Assembly (NCBI GenBank): GCA_041736895.1
Contig: JBGSSS010000095.1
Location: forward strand, 1-64,000
Source: JANRLT01 sp041736895
GTDB lineage: Bacteria; Planctomycetota; Planctomycetia; Pirellulales; JALHPA01
Length of the DNA stretch: 64,000 bases
Direction: 5' to 3'
Below, piece after piece: positions 33,089-41,259 of this stretch; the stretch's first letter is position 1, and each line of letters begins with the position of its first letter. Below the pieces are notes generated by a model, which was not told the DNA's origin, made no database searches, and saw only the letters and a program-made list of their open reading frames with translations. Made by a program: the position numbers and the translations under genes.

Positions 33089-33934
33089 ATGCTCTCGATC
33101 ACTGATTGCACCGCGATGGCTTGTCTGCTCGAGGTCATGGCCGCGAAGCCTGGCAATGTTCATCGCGGCTCGGACTTTGACGATGCGACGTTCGGCGATT
33201 TTGTCTTGGCGGGGCAAGCGATCGCGCCGGTGCTGGAGCGTGCGCCGCATGAACGCCTAGGGCAGACGATCTTGAACGCCGTTCACGCGACGCGCGCGGT
33301 GACGGCGACGAATGTGAATCTCGGCATCATTCTCTTGCTCGCGCCATTGGCAACGATTGCGCGCGATGAACCGTGGCAGTCGGGCTTGCCGCACATCTTG
33401 GAGTACCTCACGCCGGACGATGCGCGCGACGCGTACGACGCGATCAATCTGGCGCAGCCCGGCGGGATGGGGAAAGTCAACGAAGCCGATCTTTCCGCCG
33501 CGCCGCCTAGCGATCTCCGCGCGGCGATGAAGTTGGCCGCCCAGCGCGACACGATCGCGCGGCAATACACGAACAATTATCATGAAATTGCAACGATCGT
33601 GTTGCCGATGTTGCAGGAGAACCTGCGCAAGCTGCCGGCGCTTTCCGCCATCGTGCGGACGCATGTCGAAGTGCTCGCCGTGCTGCCCGACACGCTCATT
33701 GCCCGAAAGTGCGGGCCGCTCATCGCGCAACAAGCGAGCGAATGGGCGGGCGAAGTGCTTGCCGCTGGCGAGCGCAGCACCGAAGAGTATTTTCACGCGC
33801 TGGCCGATCTCGATTTCTGGCTCCGCGCCGATGGCCGCAAGCGCAATCCGGGCACGACGGCCGATCTGATCTGCGCGGCGCTGTTTCTCGCGTTGCGCGA
33901 CGGCGTGCTGCAGCCGCCGTTTGTGTGGAACTAG
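33089..33934 (+). CDS. Triphosphoribosyl-dephospho-CoA synthase-like protein (CitG/MdcB superfamily)
   Basis: The fold and motifs resemble CitG/MdcB, which build the prosthetic-group precursor of citrate lyase and malonate decarboxylase. Visible are MACLLEVMAAKPGNVHRGSD (the KPGNVHR nucleotide-site motif), the helix-rich core TNVNLGIILLLAPLATIA with its glycine pattern, INLAQPGGMGKVNEADLS and a C-terminal KRNPGTTADLICAALFLALR. Length 281 is normal for the family. No citrate lyase or malonate decarboxylase gene is in this window. CitG-like genes in methylotrophs and planctomycetes can belong to tetrahydromethanopterin-linked C1 clusters, which would be an alternative; no such genes are adjacent here either. 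Confidence 0.75.
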   Translation: MLSITDCTAMACLLEVMAAKPGNVHRGSDFDDATFGDFVLAGQAIAPVLERAPHERLGQTILNAVHATRAVTATNVNLGIILLLAPLATIARDEPWQSGLPHILEYLTPDDARDAYDAINLAQPGGMGKVNEADLSAAPPSDLRAAMKLAAQRDTIARQYTNNYHEIATIVLPMLQENLRKLPALSAIVRTHVEVLAVLPDTLIARKCGPLIAQQASEWAGEVLAAGERSTEEYFHALADLDFWLRADGRKRNPGTTADLICAALFLALRDGVLQPPFVWN

Positions 33935-33951
33935 GTGCGGCTCTGCCGCAC
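33931..33951 (+). repeat. CTAG-type hairpin containing the CitG-like stop codon
   Basis: CTAG followed by GTGCGGC, loop TCT, GCCGCAC. TAG at 33932-33934 is the stop codon of the CitG-like gene and the stem starts at the next base. Same design as the GTAG hairpins. Confidence 0.65.
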
Positions 33952-34038
33952 AACAAACAGATTTTCTAACTCGAAAAGACTTTGCGTTCCAAGCCGCTTG
34001 GCCAGCAAGATTTATTCTGTTGGCAACGTCTTGCGTTT

Positions 34039-34059
34039 GCCCGGCACAGCCGGGCCTAC
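34039..34059 (-). repeat. GTAG-type hairpin containing the cyclophilin stop codon
   Basis: On the minus strand: GTAG (34059-34056), GCCCGGC, loop TGT, GCCGGGC. TAG at 34058-34056 is the stop codon of the cyclophilin gene. Confidence 0.75.
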
Positions 34060-34757
34060 TTGATCCGCTTCACATTCTGCACGGCGATCGTGGTCGCGGG
34101 CAGCGCGGGAAAGTCTTGCTTGGCCGTGGTGTTGACCGAGTTCAGTTGATCGACAATCTCGCGGCCGGCGATCACTTCGCCAAAGACACAGAATCCAAAT
34201 TTGTCGGCGGCCTTCCCTGAGTGATTCAAGTTGGCGTTGTCGGCCAGATTGATAAAGAAATGCGTTGTCGCGCTGTCGATGGAATGCGGCAGGCGGGCCA
34301 TGGCGACGCTGTAACGTTTGTTTTCCAAACCATTCGCCGCTTCGTTGCGGATCGGAAAGTCGCCGGTTCGTTCTGTTAGGTTCTCGGTGTAGCCGCCCAA
34401 GAGCGCGATAAAATTCTTGTGAACTTCATGCACGATCGTGCCGTTGTAATGGCCGCGATTGACGTAGTTGAGAAAATTGCCGACGGTCAACGGAGCCTTT
34501 TCCGCATCAAGCCGCAGCGTGATGGGGCCCAACGTTGTTTCGAGGACGACCTCGGGGTATTTCGAGTCGAATTTCTTGGCCGCCACGCCGCTGGGAGAAG
34601 TTTTCCCAGGCGAGTAAACCGACGTCTCGACAGTATTGGTTGCCGCATCAGGAGTGCTGCCTGAGTCGCTTTGTCCGCAACCAACAAGCGTCGCCAATCC
34701 ACAACCCAACAAGATTGCTAGCCCTTGGCGAATTCGCTGACGTTGAAGCAATTCCAT
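34056..34757 (-). CDS. Lipoprotein peptidyl-prolyl cis-trans isomerase, cyclophilin type
   Basis: Folding catalyst of the cyclophilin (CsaA/PpiA) fold, probably exported and lipid-anchored. The preferred start is 34757 (AGGGGA 8 nt upstream; the ATG at 34766 sits on that site), giving 233 residues. A lipobox-like LATLVGC follows the hydrophobic signal, with Cys about residue 27. The cyclophilin domain spans about 65-230: VVLETTLGPITLRLDAEKAP (core), NFLNYVNRGHYNGTIVHEVH, the RLPHSIDSATTHFFINLADN stretch including the FFINL core and GFCVFGEVIAGREIVDQLNS. The usual FHR of active sites reads IVHEVHKNF here, so the catalytic Arg equivalent is absent and isomerase activity is uncertain. Confidence 0.85.
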   Translation of the reverse strand: MELLQRQRIRQGLAILLGCGLATLVGCGQSDSGSTPDAATNTVETSVYSPGKTSPSGVAAKKFDSKYPEVVLETTLGPITLRLDAEKAPLTVGNFLNYVNRGHYNGTIVHEVHKNFIALLGGYTENLTERTGDFPIRNEAANGLENKRYSVAMARLPHSIDSATTHFFINLADNANLNHSGKAADKFGFCVFGEVIAGREIVDQLNSVNTTAKQDFPALPATTIAVQNVKRIK

Positions 34758-35150
34758 GACAACCATCCCCTGGATAAACAAACCCGCGGCATCCTTCCTT
34801 GACCCTCGATCCGTCGAGAAGGAGTTCTCCAAGCGTTTCAGGCCGGGAATGATGCCGCAACCTGGGCAAATCAGCAAGAGCAATTCCTGCGTCGAAGACC
34901 AGTTTTCTGACGCGAATATTAGGACTCCGTGAATGGTCAACCGCGATTTCCCGCGAGACTCCGCCCCCTGGAAGGGGTTAGTGAAGAATCACGCGGAAGC
35001 GCGACCGCTCACCATTTGCCATTGCTGGCAATTTTTTTATGGAATGATTGCGAACTTAAGAAAAAAAGCAGGACTTTTGTTTCCCCCGGCCGTTGGCCTA
35101 TGGTTAGAATAGGTTGGTGACGGAGCAGTCACTTTTTTGCGAGACATTGC
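34758..35150. other. 393-nt divergent intergenic region without a supported gene
   Basis: Between the divergent cyclophilin and the 35151 gene. A 63-codon plus-strand ORF at 34929 has no recognisable feature and is not called. At 35117-35138 a short GTGAC/GTCAC stem followed by six T lies 12 nt before the next start codon and resembles a weak intrinsic terminator or attenuator. Both promoters should lie here, but no convincing -35/-10 pair was found. Confidence 0.5.
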
Positions 35151-36365
35151 ATGGGTCAGCGGTGGTTTACAGTCGCAATCGGCGTGATGTGGTTCACGAG
35201 CATGGGTTGGCTCGTGAGCACCAAACTATGGCCCCTGCTGCGGGCCGGAACGCCGCCGTCGAATCTCACGGTTTACACCCAGCAAAAGCTGGCTCCCGGC
35301 GAGGAACTGCCGCCAGTGGGTTGGAACTTGTACTGGGGCGGCAAGCCGCTGGGTTGGGCTGTCTCTAGCAGTTCCGTCAATAGCGAAGGCTTTACCACCA
35401 TTCGCAGCCATGCGCACTTTGTGCGGGTTCCGATCGAGGAGCTGTTCCCCGGCTTGTTTCAACCGCTGCTCAGGCTAAATACCGGCCGCATGAGCCTGGA
35501 CGCCGAAAGCCGGTTGGTGATGGACGCCGAAGGGCGGCTGAATCGAATTTCGTTTGTCATCACAACACCCGAGTTGCCCAAACCGATTCGGGTTGAAGGG
35601 TATCTCAAGAATGACAAATTTTTTATTACGCTATTTTCTCCGATGGACGACAAGTTTCTTCGCTGGGAGTTGCCGGCCGATGCGGTCATCGGCAACGATC
35701 TGACGCCGCTGGTGCGCTTGCCGGATTTGCATCTGGAGCAAACTTGGAATTTGCAAGTTTATCGGCCATTCAGTATCGGAAAGAATTATCTCGAAGTAGT
35801 GCAAGCCAAAGTCGAGCGCTCGGATCTGCTGCATTGGGAAGAAGAAGATCGCCGCGTTTGGCTCGTCGTGATGCGGCGCGATGCCGGGTCGATTCTGGGG
35901 CGGCCGGTGCGCGGCAAGATGTGGGTCGATCACGACGGGACGGTCTTGCAGCAAGAGAGTTACCTGCATAACTCGAAGCTGACGTTTACGCGCGTGCGCG
36001 ATGCCCAGGCAAAGCAGTTCTCCGAGCAGAGCGAGGAAATTCGTCTAAAACGGCTGCGCGCTTACGATGTCGAGGAATTCGATCCCTCGAGCGTCCCCGA
36101 GGATAAAATCGAGGTTCTTCCGATTGTCGGAGGTTTGCTCGGCGACGGGGCCGCCGAGCCGCCGCGAACGCGGAATGGTCATCATCGCCGAGGACACGAA
36201 GCGGCGCGGGACGGGTATCTCCGCCGCCATGAAAGAAGCATCTGGGATGATGTCAAACCTTTGGCGGAGCCGCGCCGCACCGAGGACGATTCGGAAGCGG
36301 AGCCGGCGGATGATTCCGCGGAGACGGAACCTCAATCCTCGCCGGCGGTTCCTGCGCAGCCATGA
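35151..36365 (+). CDS. Membrane-anchored protein of unknown function, first gene of an ABC-transporter operon
   Basis: 404 residues. One N-terminal hydrophobic segment (about 5-25: WFTVAIGVMWFTSMGWLVST) and no further membrane spans, so a periplasmic or outer-face domain is likely. The body (about 50-310) is beta-rich (GWNLYWGGKPLGWAVSSSSV, KIEVLPIVGG) and the last 90 residues are acidic and Arg/Glu/Pro-rich. It overlaps the ABC ATPase gene by 4 nt (ATGA), so it is probably a component or partner of that transporter. I do not recognise the family. Possibly a periplasmic adapter in the style of lipoprotein or hopanoid exporters; this is inference from context only. Confidence 0.75.
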   Translation: MGQRWFTVAIGVMWFTSMGWLVSTKLWPLLRAGTPPSNLTVYTQQKLAPGEELPPVGWNLYWGGKPLGWAVSSSSVNSEGFTTIRSHAHFVRVPIEELFPGLFQPLLRLNTGRMSLDAESRLVMDAEGRLNRISFVITTPELPKPIRVEGYLKNDKFFITLFSPMDDKFLRWELPADAVIGNDLTPLVRLPDLHLEQTWNLQVYRPFSIGKNYLEVVQAKVERSDLLHWEEEDRRVWLVVMRRDAGSILGRPVRGKMWVDHDGTVLQQESYLHNSKLTFTRVRDAQAKQFSEQSEEIRLKRLRAYDVEEFDPSSVPEDKIEVLPIVGGLLGDGAAEPPRTRNGHHRRGHEAARDGYLRRHERSIWDDVKPLAEPRRTEDDSEAEPADDSAETEPQSSPAVPAQP

Positions 36366-37141
36366 TCGAACTGCTCCATATTCGCCGTACCTATGGTGAC
36401 AAGGTAGCGGTTGCCGATCTGTCGTTGACCATCATGCCGGGCGAGGTGTTTGCCTATCTGGGCCCGAACGGCGCGGGCAAAACGACGACCCTGAAAATGC
36501 TCGTCGGCTTGCTGCGCCCCACGTTGGGAACGATGCGCATCTGCGGCTTTGACATCGTGCAGCAGACCGAACAGGCTCATCAGTTGATCGGTTATGTCCC
36601 GGACGAACCGTATCTGTACGACAAACTCACCGGCCGCGAATTCCTGTGGTTTGTCGGCGAAGTGCATGGGATGCGGCGCGAACAAATCATCGAACAAGTC
36701 GAGGAGCAAATCCGCCGCTTCGAATTGGCGGAGTTCATCGACGAGTTGTCCGAAAACTATTCGCACGGCATGAAGCAGCGCGTCGCCTTTGCCTCCGCCT
36801 TGTTGCATGACCCGCCGGTCGTCATCGTCGATGAGCCGATGGTGGGACTCGATCCGCGGAGCGCGAAGCTGGTCAAGAATCTGCTGAAGGAACTAGCCCG
36901 CGCCGGCAAGAGCGTCCTGATGTCCACCCATTCGCTCAGCGTGGCCGAACAAATCGCCGATCGAATTGGCATTATCGAGCAGGGGAAGCTCCACTTTATC
37001 GGAACGGTCGCGGCGCTCCGCGCTATGGTCGGTATCGAGGAACTTTCGCTCGAAGAACTGTACCTGCGCTTCATCTCCGAACGTCCCCATGAGCGCCCGC
37101 TCGATCAACCGCAGACCTCTGCCGCCGCCGAGGGTGTTTAA
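36362..37141 (+). CDS. ABC transporter ATP-binding protein (ABC-2 exporter type)
   Basis: 259-residue nucleotide-binding subunit. Walker A is GPNGAGKTT (34-42), the Q-loop region reads IGYVPDEPYLYDKLTGREFL, the signature is YSHGMKQR (in place of LSGGQ, as in several ABC-2 exporters), Walker B is PPVVIVDEPMVGLDP, and the H-loop is LMSTHSLS. The C-terminal 30 residues are Pro/Gln-rich. It overlaps the preceding gene by 4 nt and is followed after a single base by the permease gene, so the three form one operon. Export of an unknown lipid, glycan or peptide is likely. Confidence 0.93.
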   Translation: MIELLHIRRTYGDKVAVADLSLTIMPGEVFAYLGPNGAGKTTTLKMLVGLLRPTLGTMRICGFDIVQQTEQAHQLIGYVPDEPYLYDKLTGREFLWFVGEVHGMRREQIIEQVEEQIRRFELAEFIDELSENYSHGMKQRVAFASALLHDPPVVIVDEPMVGLDPRSAKLVKNLLKELARAGKSVLMSTHSLSVAEQIADRIGIIEQGKLHFIGTVAALRAMVGIEELSLEELYLRFISERPHERPLDQPQTSAAAEGV

Positions 37142-37142
37142 G

Positions 37143-38999
37143 ATGGACCGCTTATCGTCCGCGGATGATTTCGAGTCCGCTGCGGCTATGCCGGAAACGG
37201 CGCTGTCGGCCGAAGAAGCAAGCTGCCGGGTGCCCGCGAGTTTGCCTCAATCGGCCGAGCGCGAGACGATGGCCCGGCTGCGGCGGCGGCTCTTGCAGGC
37301 GAACATCCTCAAAAAATTTCGCACCGCGCGCCTGCGGCTCGGGTTGATCGTCGTCTTGAGCTTTTGTTTTTGGATCGGATTGTACATTCTCTTTTCCAAA
37401 GGCCTGGAGTTTGTTGCCACGATCGGAGATTTCAAATCAACGATCTTCAACACCTACTTCAGCGCGCTGATGTTGATGCTGACGGTTTCGTCGGGGTTGA
37501 TCATGTACAGCGGCTTGTACCGCTCGGAGGAAACGCGCTTTCTCTTTACACTGCCGATCCGCGGCGAGAGCATCTATATCCATAAGCTGCAAGAAGCCGT
37601 GTGGTTTGGCGGCTGGGGCTTTCTCTTGACCAGCACGCCGATGCTGGTCGCATCGGGGATGTTAACCAAGGATCCGCCGCATCTTGGCGCACCGTGGTAC
37701 TACTATCCCCTCATGCTGCCGTTTCTGATCTCGTTCATGTACATCCCGGCCTGTTTTGGCGCGATGGTGTGCGTGTTGATCGTGTCCTGGCTGCCGCGGC
37801 GGCGGCGGCAACTGATCATCTGTGGAAGCATCGTGACCCTTTTGGTCATGGGCTGGATCGGCTGGTCGGCATTCGACATGAGCCACACGTTTTTTACGAC
37901 GGGTTGGTTTCGAGATTTGGGCGATAAGATGTCCTACACCCAGCAGCGGTTCCTGCCCAGCTATTGGCTCTGTGCGGGTTTGATGCAAGCCGAGACCAGC
38001 CAGCCGCTCGCCGGACTTGATGTGCAACCCTGGTCGGAAAGCCTGATGTATCTTGCGGTCCTGGTTTCCAATGCGCTGCTAGTTCATCTAGTTACGGTCA
38101 AGATCGCCGGCTCGCGCGTTCGTGCTTCGTATCAGCGGCTGCAGGCGGAGTACACCGTCTCGAATAAACCGAAAGCTCGGGGAGCAAACCGCTTCCTGGC
38201 CGAGAACAAGCAGGGACCGTGGTCTTTTGGCGAGCGCTGGTTTCCAGCCTCGCGGCAATTGCGGATACTGTTGCTCAAAGAGCTGCGCATCTTCTGCCGC
38301 GATCCGGTGCAATACATTCAGTTCATTATCTTCACCGGTCTGCTGGCCTTGTACTTGGTAAATCTGAAAAAATTTCCCTACGAGGGGGAGCAGGCGACGA
38401 TGATCGGGTTTTTGAATCTGGCCGTGGTGGGCTTGATTCTTTCGACGTTCACTACCCGGTTTATTTATCCGATGATTAGCCTCGAAGGGAAGCGGTTCTG
38501 GATTTTGAATATGCTCCCCGTCGACCGGGGGATGATCCTGATTGCCAAATTTCTCTTCGCGGCGGTCGGTTCGTGGGTGCCGTGCGCGTCGTTGATCTTG
38601 CTCAGCGATTGGATGCTGGATGTGGCCCCGTGGATGATGTGGCTGCATCAATGGATCGTCGTCGAACTCTGCTTTGGCTTGTCCGGACTAGCCGTGGGGC
38701 TAGGGGCGTTGATGCCCGACTTGCGCGAGGAAGCGCCGTCGAAGATCGCCGCGGGATTCGGCGGAACGCTGAATCTGGTGCTCAGCGCGCTGTATATCTT
38801 GATCCTCGTCTTGTTTACGGCCGTCCCGTCGCAGATGGGCGCACTGCAAAATCACGCCCTGGCAACTTCCTGGGTTGGCTGGCTGGGGGCCGATGAAACG
38901 CTCTGGATCGCGCAAGGGATCAATGCGATCCTAGCGCTCGCGGCATCGTGGGGCGCGATGCACATGGGGATTCGCGCGTTTCGCCAGCAAGGGATCTAG
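37143..38999 (+). CDS. ABC-2-type transporter permease (large membrane protein)
   Basis: 618 residues from the ATG at 37143, one base after the ATPase stop. After a cytoplasmic N-terminus (about 1-60) the protein has many hydrophobic segments: LRLGLIVVLSFCFWIGLYIL, TYFSALMLMLTVSSGLIMYS, YPLMLPFLISFMYIPACFGA, LIICGSIVTLLVMGWIGWSA, LYLAVLVSNALLVHLV, and a second set after 380 (FLNLAVVGLILSTF, NLVLSALYILILVLFTAVP, and others). This resembles large ABC exporter permeases that pair with a single ATPase. The hydrophilic segment (about 300-400) separates the two halves. Substrate unknown. Confidence 0.87.
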   Translation: MDRLSSADDFESAAAMPETALSAEEASCRVPASLPQSAERETMARLRRRLLQANILKKFRTARLRLGLIVVLSFCFWIGLYILFSKGLEFVATIGDFKSTIFNTYFSALMLMLTVSSGLIMYSGLYRSEETRFLFTLPIRGESIYIHKLQEAVWFGGWGFLLTSTPMLVASGMLTKDPPHLGAPWYYYPLMLPFLISFMYIPACFGAMVCVLIVSWLPRRRRQLIICGSIVTLLVMGWIGWSAFDMSHTFFTTGWFRDLGDKMSYTQQRFLPSYWLCAGLMQAETSQPLAGLDVQPWSESLMYLAVLVSNALLVHLVTVKIAGSRVRASYQRLQAEYTVSNKPKARGANRFLAENKQGPWSFGERWFPASRQLRILLLKELRIFCRDPVQYIQFIIFTGLLALYLVNLKKFPYEGEQATMIGFLNLAVVGLILSTFTTRFIYPMISLEGKRFWILNMLPVDRGMILIAKFLFAAVGSWVPCASLILLSDWMLDVAPWMMWLHQWIVVELCFGLSGLAVGLGALMPDLREEAPSKIAAGFGGTLNLVLSALYILILVLFTAVPSQMGALQNHALATSWVGWLGADETLWIAQGINAILALAASWGAMHMGIRAFRQQGI

Positions 39000-39000
39000 A

Positions 39001-39076
39001 AATGCAAAAAGTCAAAAGTCAAAATGCAAAAGTAAGTTGCATTTCATTTTGCATTTTGCCTTTTTACTTTTTACTT
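39001..39076. terminator. Long A/T-rich hairpin between convergent genes
   Basis: AATGCAAAAAGTCAAAAGTC and on pairs imperfectly with TTTTACTTTTTACTTTTGCA and neighbouring T-rich sequence. It sits in the 83-nt gap between the permease gene (+) and the response regulator (-) and is placed to end both transcripts. The A-rich strand is made of imperfect tandem GTCAAAA/TGCAAAA units. Confidence 0.5.
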
Positions 39077-39082
39077 TTGCAT

Positions 39083-39709
39083 TTATTCATGCCGCACGGC
39101 CCAGACGGCCGCTTGGGTTCGGTCGCTGACGCCAATCTTGCGCAGTAGATGTTGGATGTGCTCTTTGACTGTTTCGTAGCTGATTCCGAGGGCCAGGGCG
39201 ATCTCTTTATTGGTGAGTCCGTGCGTCAATTGCCGCAGGACTTCGGCTTCACGCTGCGTGAGCACGATGCCGCCGATCGGGACGGATTTGCCTGCGGTGG
39301 TGATGCCGGCAATGCGGCGTTTTTCTTCCGAGGTCCAGGTCTCTGCGCCCGTGGCGGCTTCCTTGAGGACCGAGATCAAGCGGGCGTGATCGTCGGTTTT
39401 ATAGACGAGCCCCTGGGCGCGAAGTGCCATGGCGCGGGCCAGGTAAGTCGGGTTCTCCGAACTGGCGTACATCACAACCGGCAAACGCGGATTGTCGCTC
39501 TTCAGCCGCAGGAGCGTGCTGAACCCATCGAGCGGGGCCATTTGGATATCGAGCAACACGACGTCGGGCTTGGAGCGGCTGAGAAGTTTCAGAGCCGCTT
39601 CGCCCGAGCCGGCTTCGCCGGTGATTTTGAGATCGCTCTCGGCCAAGAGGGCGCGAACCCCCAGCCGGACGACTTCGTGATCATCGACGACAAAAACCTT
39701 GACGGACAT
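39083..39709 (-). CDS. LuxR/FixJ-type response regulator
   Basis: 208-residue two-component response regulator. The receiver domain (1-120) has the acidic pair Asp9/Asp10 (VDDHEV), phosphoacceptor Asp54 in DVVLLDIQMAPLDG, and the conserved Lys in GLVYKTDD. After a linker the LuxR-type HTH (about 145-205) reads LTQREAEVLRQLTHGLTNKEIALAL then GISYETVKEHIQHLLRKI. The usual switch Thr/Ser is in VVMYASSENP. No histidine kinase gene is adjacent. The AspAsp...Asp...Lys set and HTH are intact, so it should bind DNA on phosphorylation. Confidence 0.94.
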   Translation of the reverse strand: MSVKVFVVDDHEVVRLGVRALLAESDLKITGEAGSGEAALKLLSRSKPDVVLLDIQMAPLDGFSTLLRLKSDNPRLPVVMYASSENPTYLARAMALRAQGLVYKTDDHARLISVLKEAATGAETWTSEEKRRIAGITTAGKSVPIGGIVLTQREAEVLRQLTHGLTNKEIALALGISYETVKEHIQHLLRKIGVSDRTQAAVWAVRHE

Positions 39710-40103
39710 CGAAACCCTGCGGAGCGCTAGAGACGGAAACCCTGCTGCCCCTCAGCCTAAATATGCCCCACTCGATAATCCTGCCCAGGATGATGCAACT
39801 GTCGGCATGGACGATTCCGCGCGGTAGACTGCCCTGTGCGTCGGAGTAGTTGGGTTCGGGATGACCGTGGCCTAACTTGGAATCGTCGCCCCTTGCACGA
39901 TTGCACGTTAATATGCTGCGGATGTCCCTAAGACGACAACCACCCATCTGGGGAATTTTATTGGAACAAGCGAGCTCGCGCGGGAATCAAGTCAATTCAA
40001 TCTGGTTCAACATCATTCCAAGCTGCTTGTATTGCATTGGTCATTATAGAGCACGAGTTGCATCGCGTGCATCGGCAGAAATTTTTTGTCTTTGAAAATC
40101 AAA
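39710..40103. other. 394-nt intergenic region without a supported gene
   Basis: Upstream of the response regulator and downstream of the aminotransferase (both minus strand). A 72-codon plus-strand ORF at 39877 has neither a ribosome site nor recognisable sequence. No hairpin of the families seen elsewhere. It should contain the response regulator promoter, which I could not place. Confidence 0.45.
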
Positions 40104-41024
40104 CTACTGTTTTACAAATAACAAGGCACGCTGGGCTTGGGCCGCGAGATTCACGCCAGTCAATTCCGACCAGGCCGCTGACATTTCTCCAAAAAATGCT
40201 CCTGGCTTGCCCGTTCCAATGGGCTTTCCATCAACACTGGTGACTGCAAGTAAACAGAATGTGGTGCTGGTAGCGACAATCTCATCAGCCGTGAACAACT
40301 CACTCGGCTCGATGGGCCGTTCTTCGCAAACGAACCCGCGCGCCGTGGCGAGTTCCTTGGTCACTTGCAAACTGACACCGGGCAGGATTCTTTCACGCGG
40401 CGGATGAATCATGCGGTTCTTGGTGATGATCGCAATATTGGCCGCGCTCGTTTCATTCACCATGCCCTCGGAATCAAGCAAGAGCGCGCGGGCACCCGGC
40501 TGCTGAGCCTCGGCCCAACGATCGGCCAAGTGGTAATGCATCCGGCTGCGGCATTTCAGTTCCGCGGGCCAGCACTCGGTTGGGATCTGCTGTTGCGGCG
40601 CGATCCGCAGTGCGAGCCCCCTTTGAATCGCGCTGGCCCAGCGCGCGAAGGGCAGCGGATAACTGTGAATGATCGTCGTGGGACCATCGTTGACCGCGCG
40701 GGCAAAGGTTCCGAAGCTTCCGGGCGTGATGGCGATCACCAGCCCGAGGTCATCGCCCGGCAGCAACAGTGTCGAGTTGTGCTTGGCTACTTGTTCCGCG
40801 GCAAAGGACAATTCGGCCAGACTATCCGGCGGCGTTGTGCCGACGATCTCGAGCGAACGCGAGAGCCGCCGCCAATGATCGTCCATCCGAAACAGCTTGC
40901 CGCGAAATGTCCGAAGCTGTTCGCTCACGGTGATACCCATGACAAACCCGGCGTCTGTGGCCGGAATCACGGCTTCGCGCGCCGCCACAAAATGACCGTT
41001 CAAGTAAGCAATGGGTTCAGTCAT
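40104..41024 (-). CDS. PLP-dependent class IV aminotransferase (branched-chain or D-amino-acid type)
   Basis: Fold type IV PLP enzyme, 306 residues from the ATG at 41024 (MTEPIAYLNG, typical of the family). The PLP lysine is Lys157 in PAELKCRSRMHYHLAD; Glu191 in NETSAANIAI is the conserved residue that contacts the pyridine nitrogen; ERILPGVSLQVTKELA and ATSTTFCLLAVTSVDGKPIG match the phosphate- and substrate-loop positions. LDSEGMVNETSAANIA is characteristic of branched-chain/D-amino-acid/ADC-lyase enzymes. Which of these three activities applies cannot be told from sequence alone. Stands alone on the minus strand. Confidence 0.9.
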   Translation of the reverse strand: MTEPIAYLNGHFVAAREAVIPATDAGFVMGITVSEQLRTFRGKLFRMDDHWRRLSRSLEIVGTTPPDSLAELSFAAEQVAKHNSTLLLPGDDLGLVIAITPGSFGTFARAVNDGPTTIIHSYPLPFARWASAIQRGLALRIAPQQQIPTECWPAELKCRSRMHYHLADRWAEAQQPGARALLLDSEGMVNETSAANIAIITKNRMIHPPRERILPGVSLQVTKELATARGFVCEERPIEPSELFTADEIVATSTTFCLLAVTSVDGKPIGTGKPGAFFGEMSAAWSELTGVNLAAQAQRALLFVKQ

Positions 41025-41149
41025 ACGGCCATTGTAATCTGCGAGGTGAGTGTTGCGAGATGCATCCAGCAAAGAGATTCAGCAAGTTTGAAATCTGTAG
41101 CAATCGATTACTCCCCGCGGATTCATCTGTTACACTCGTAATCGCGTCT

Positions 41150-41213
41150 CTAAGCCCAGGGGCTCCGCCCCCGGGAGCGATGCTCTGCCAGGGGTCGGAG
41201 CCCCTGGGCTTAG
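41150..41213. repeat. Double CCCAGGGG-family element forming an 18-bp inverted repeat
   Basis: CTAAGCCCAGGGGCTCCG (41150-41167) and its exact reverse complement CGGAGCCCCTGGGCTTAG (41196-41213) lie 28 nt apart: two copies of the repeat in opposite orientation. It ends directly before an ATG at 41215 that opens the long frame of the oxidoreductase gene. Confidence 0.85.
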
Positions 41214-41259
41214 GATGAAACGATTCTTCGACACCACAAAACTCACTATAACGTTACCC

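Noticed and set aside
39877..40095. 72-codon plus-strand ORF in the gap between the response regulator and aminotransferase
   Set aside because: No ribosome site, no domain, biased start; not supported.
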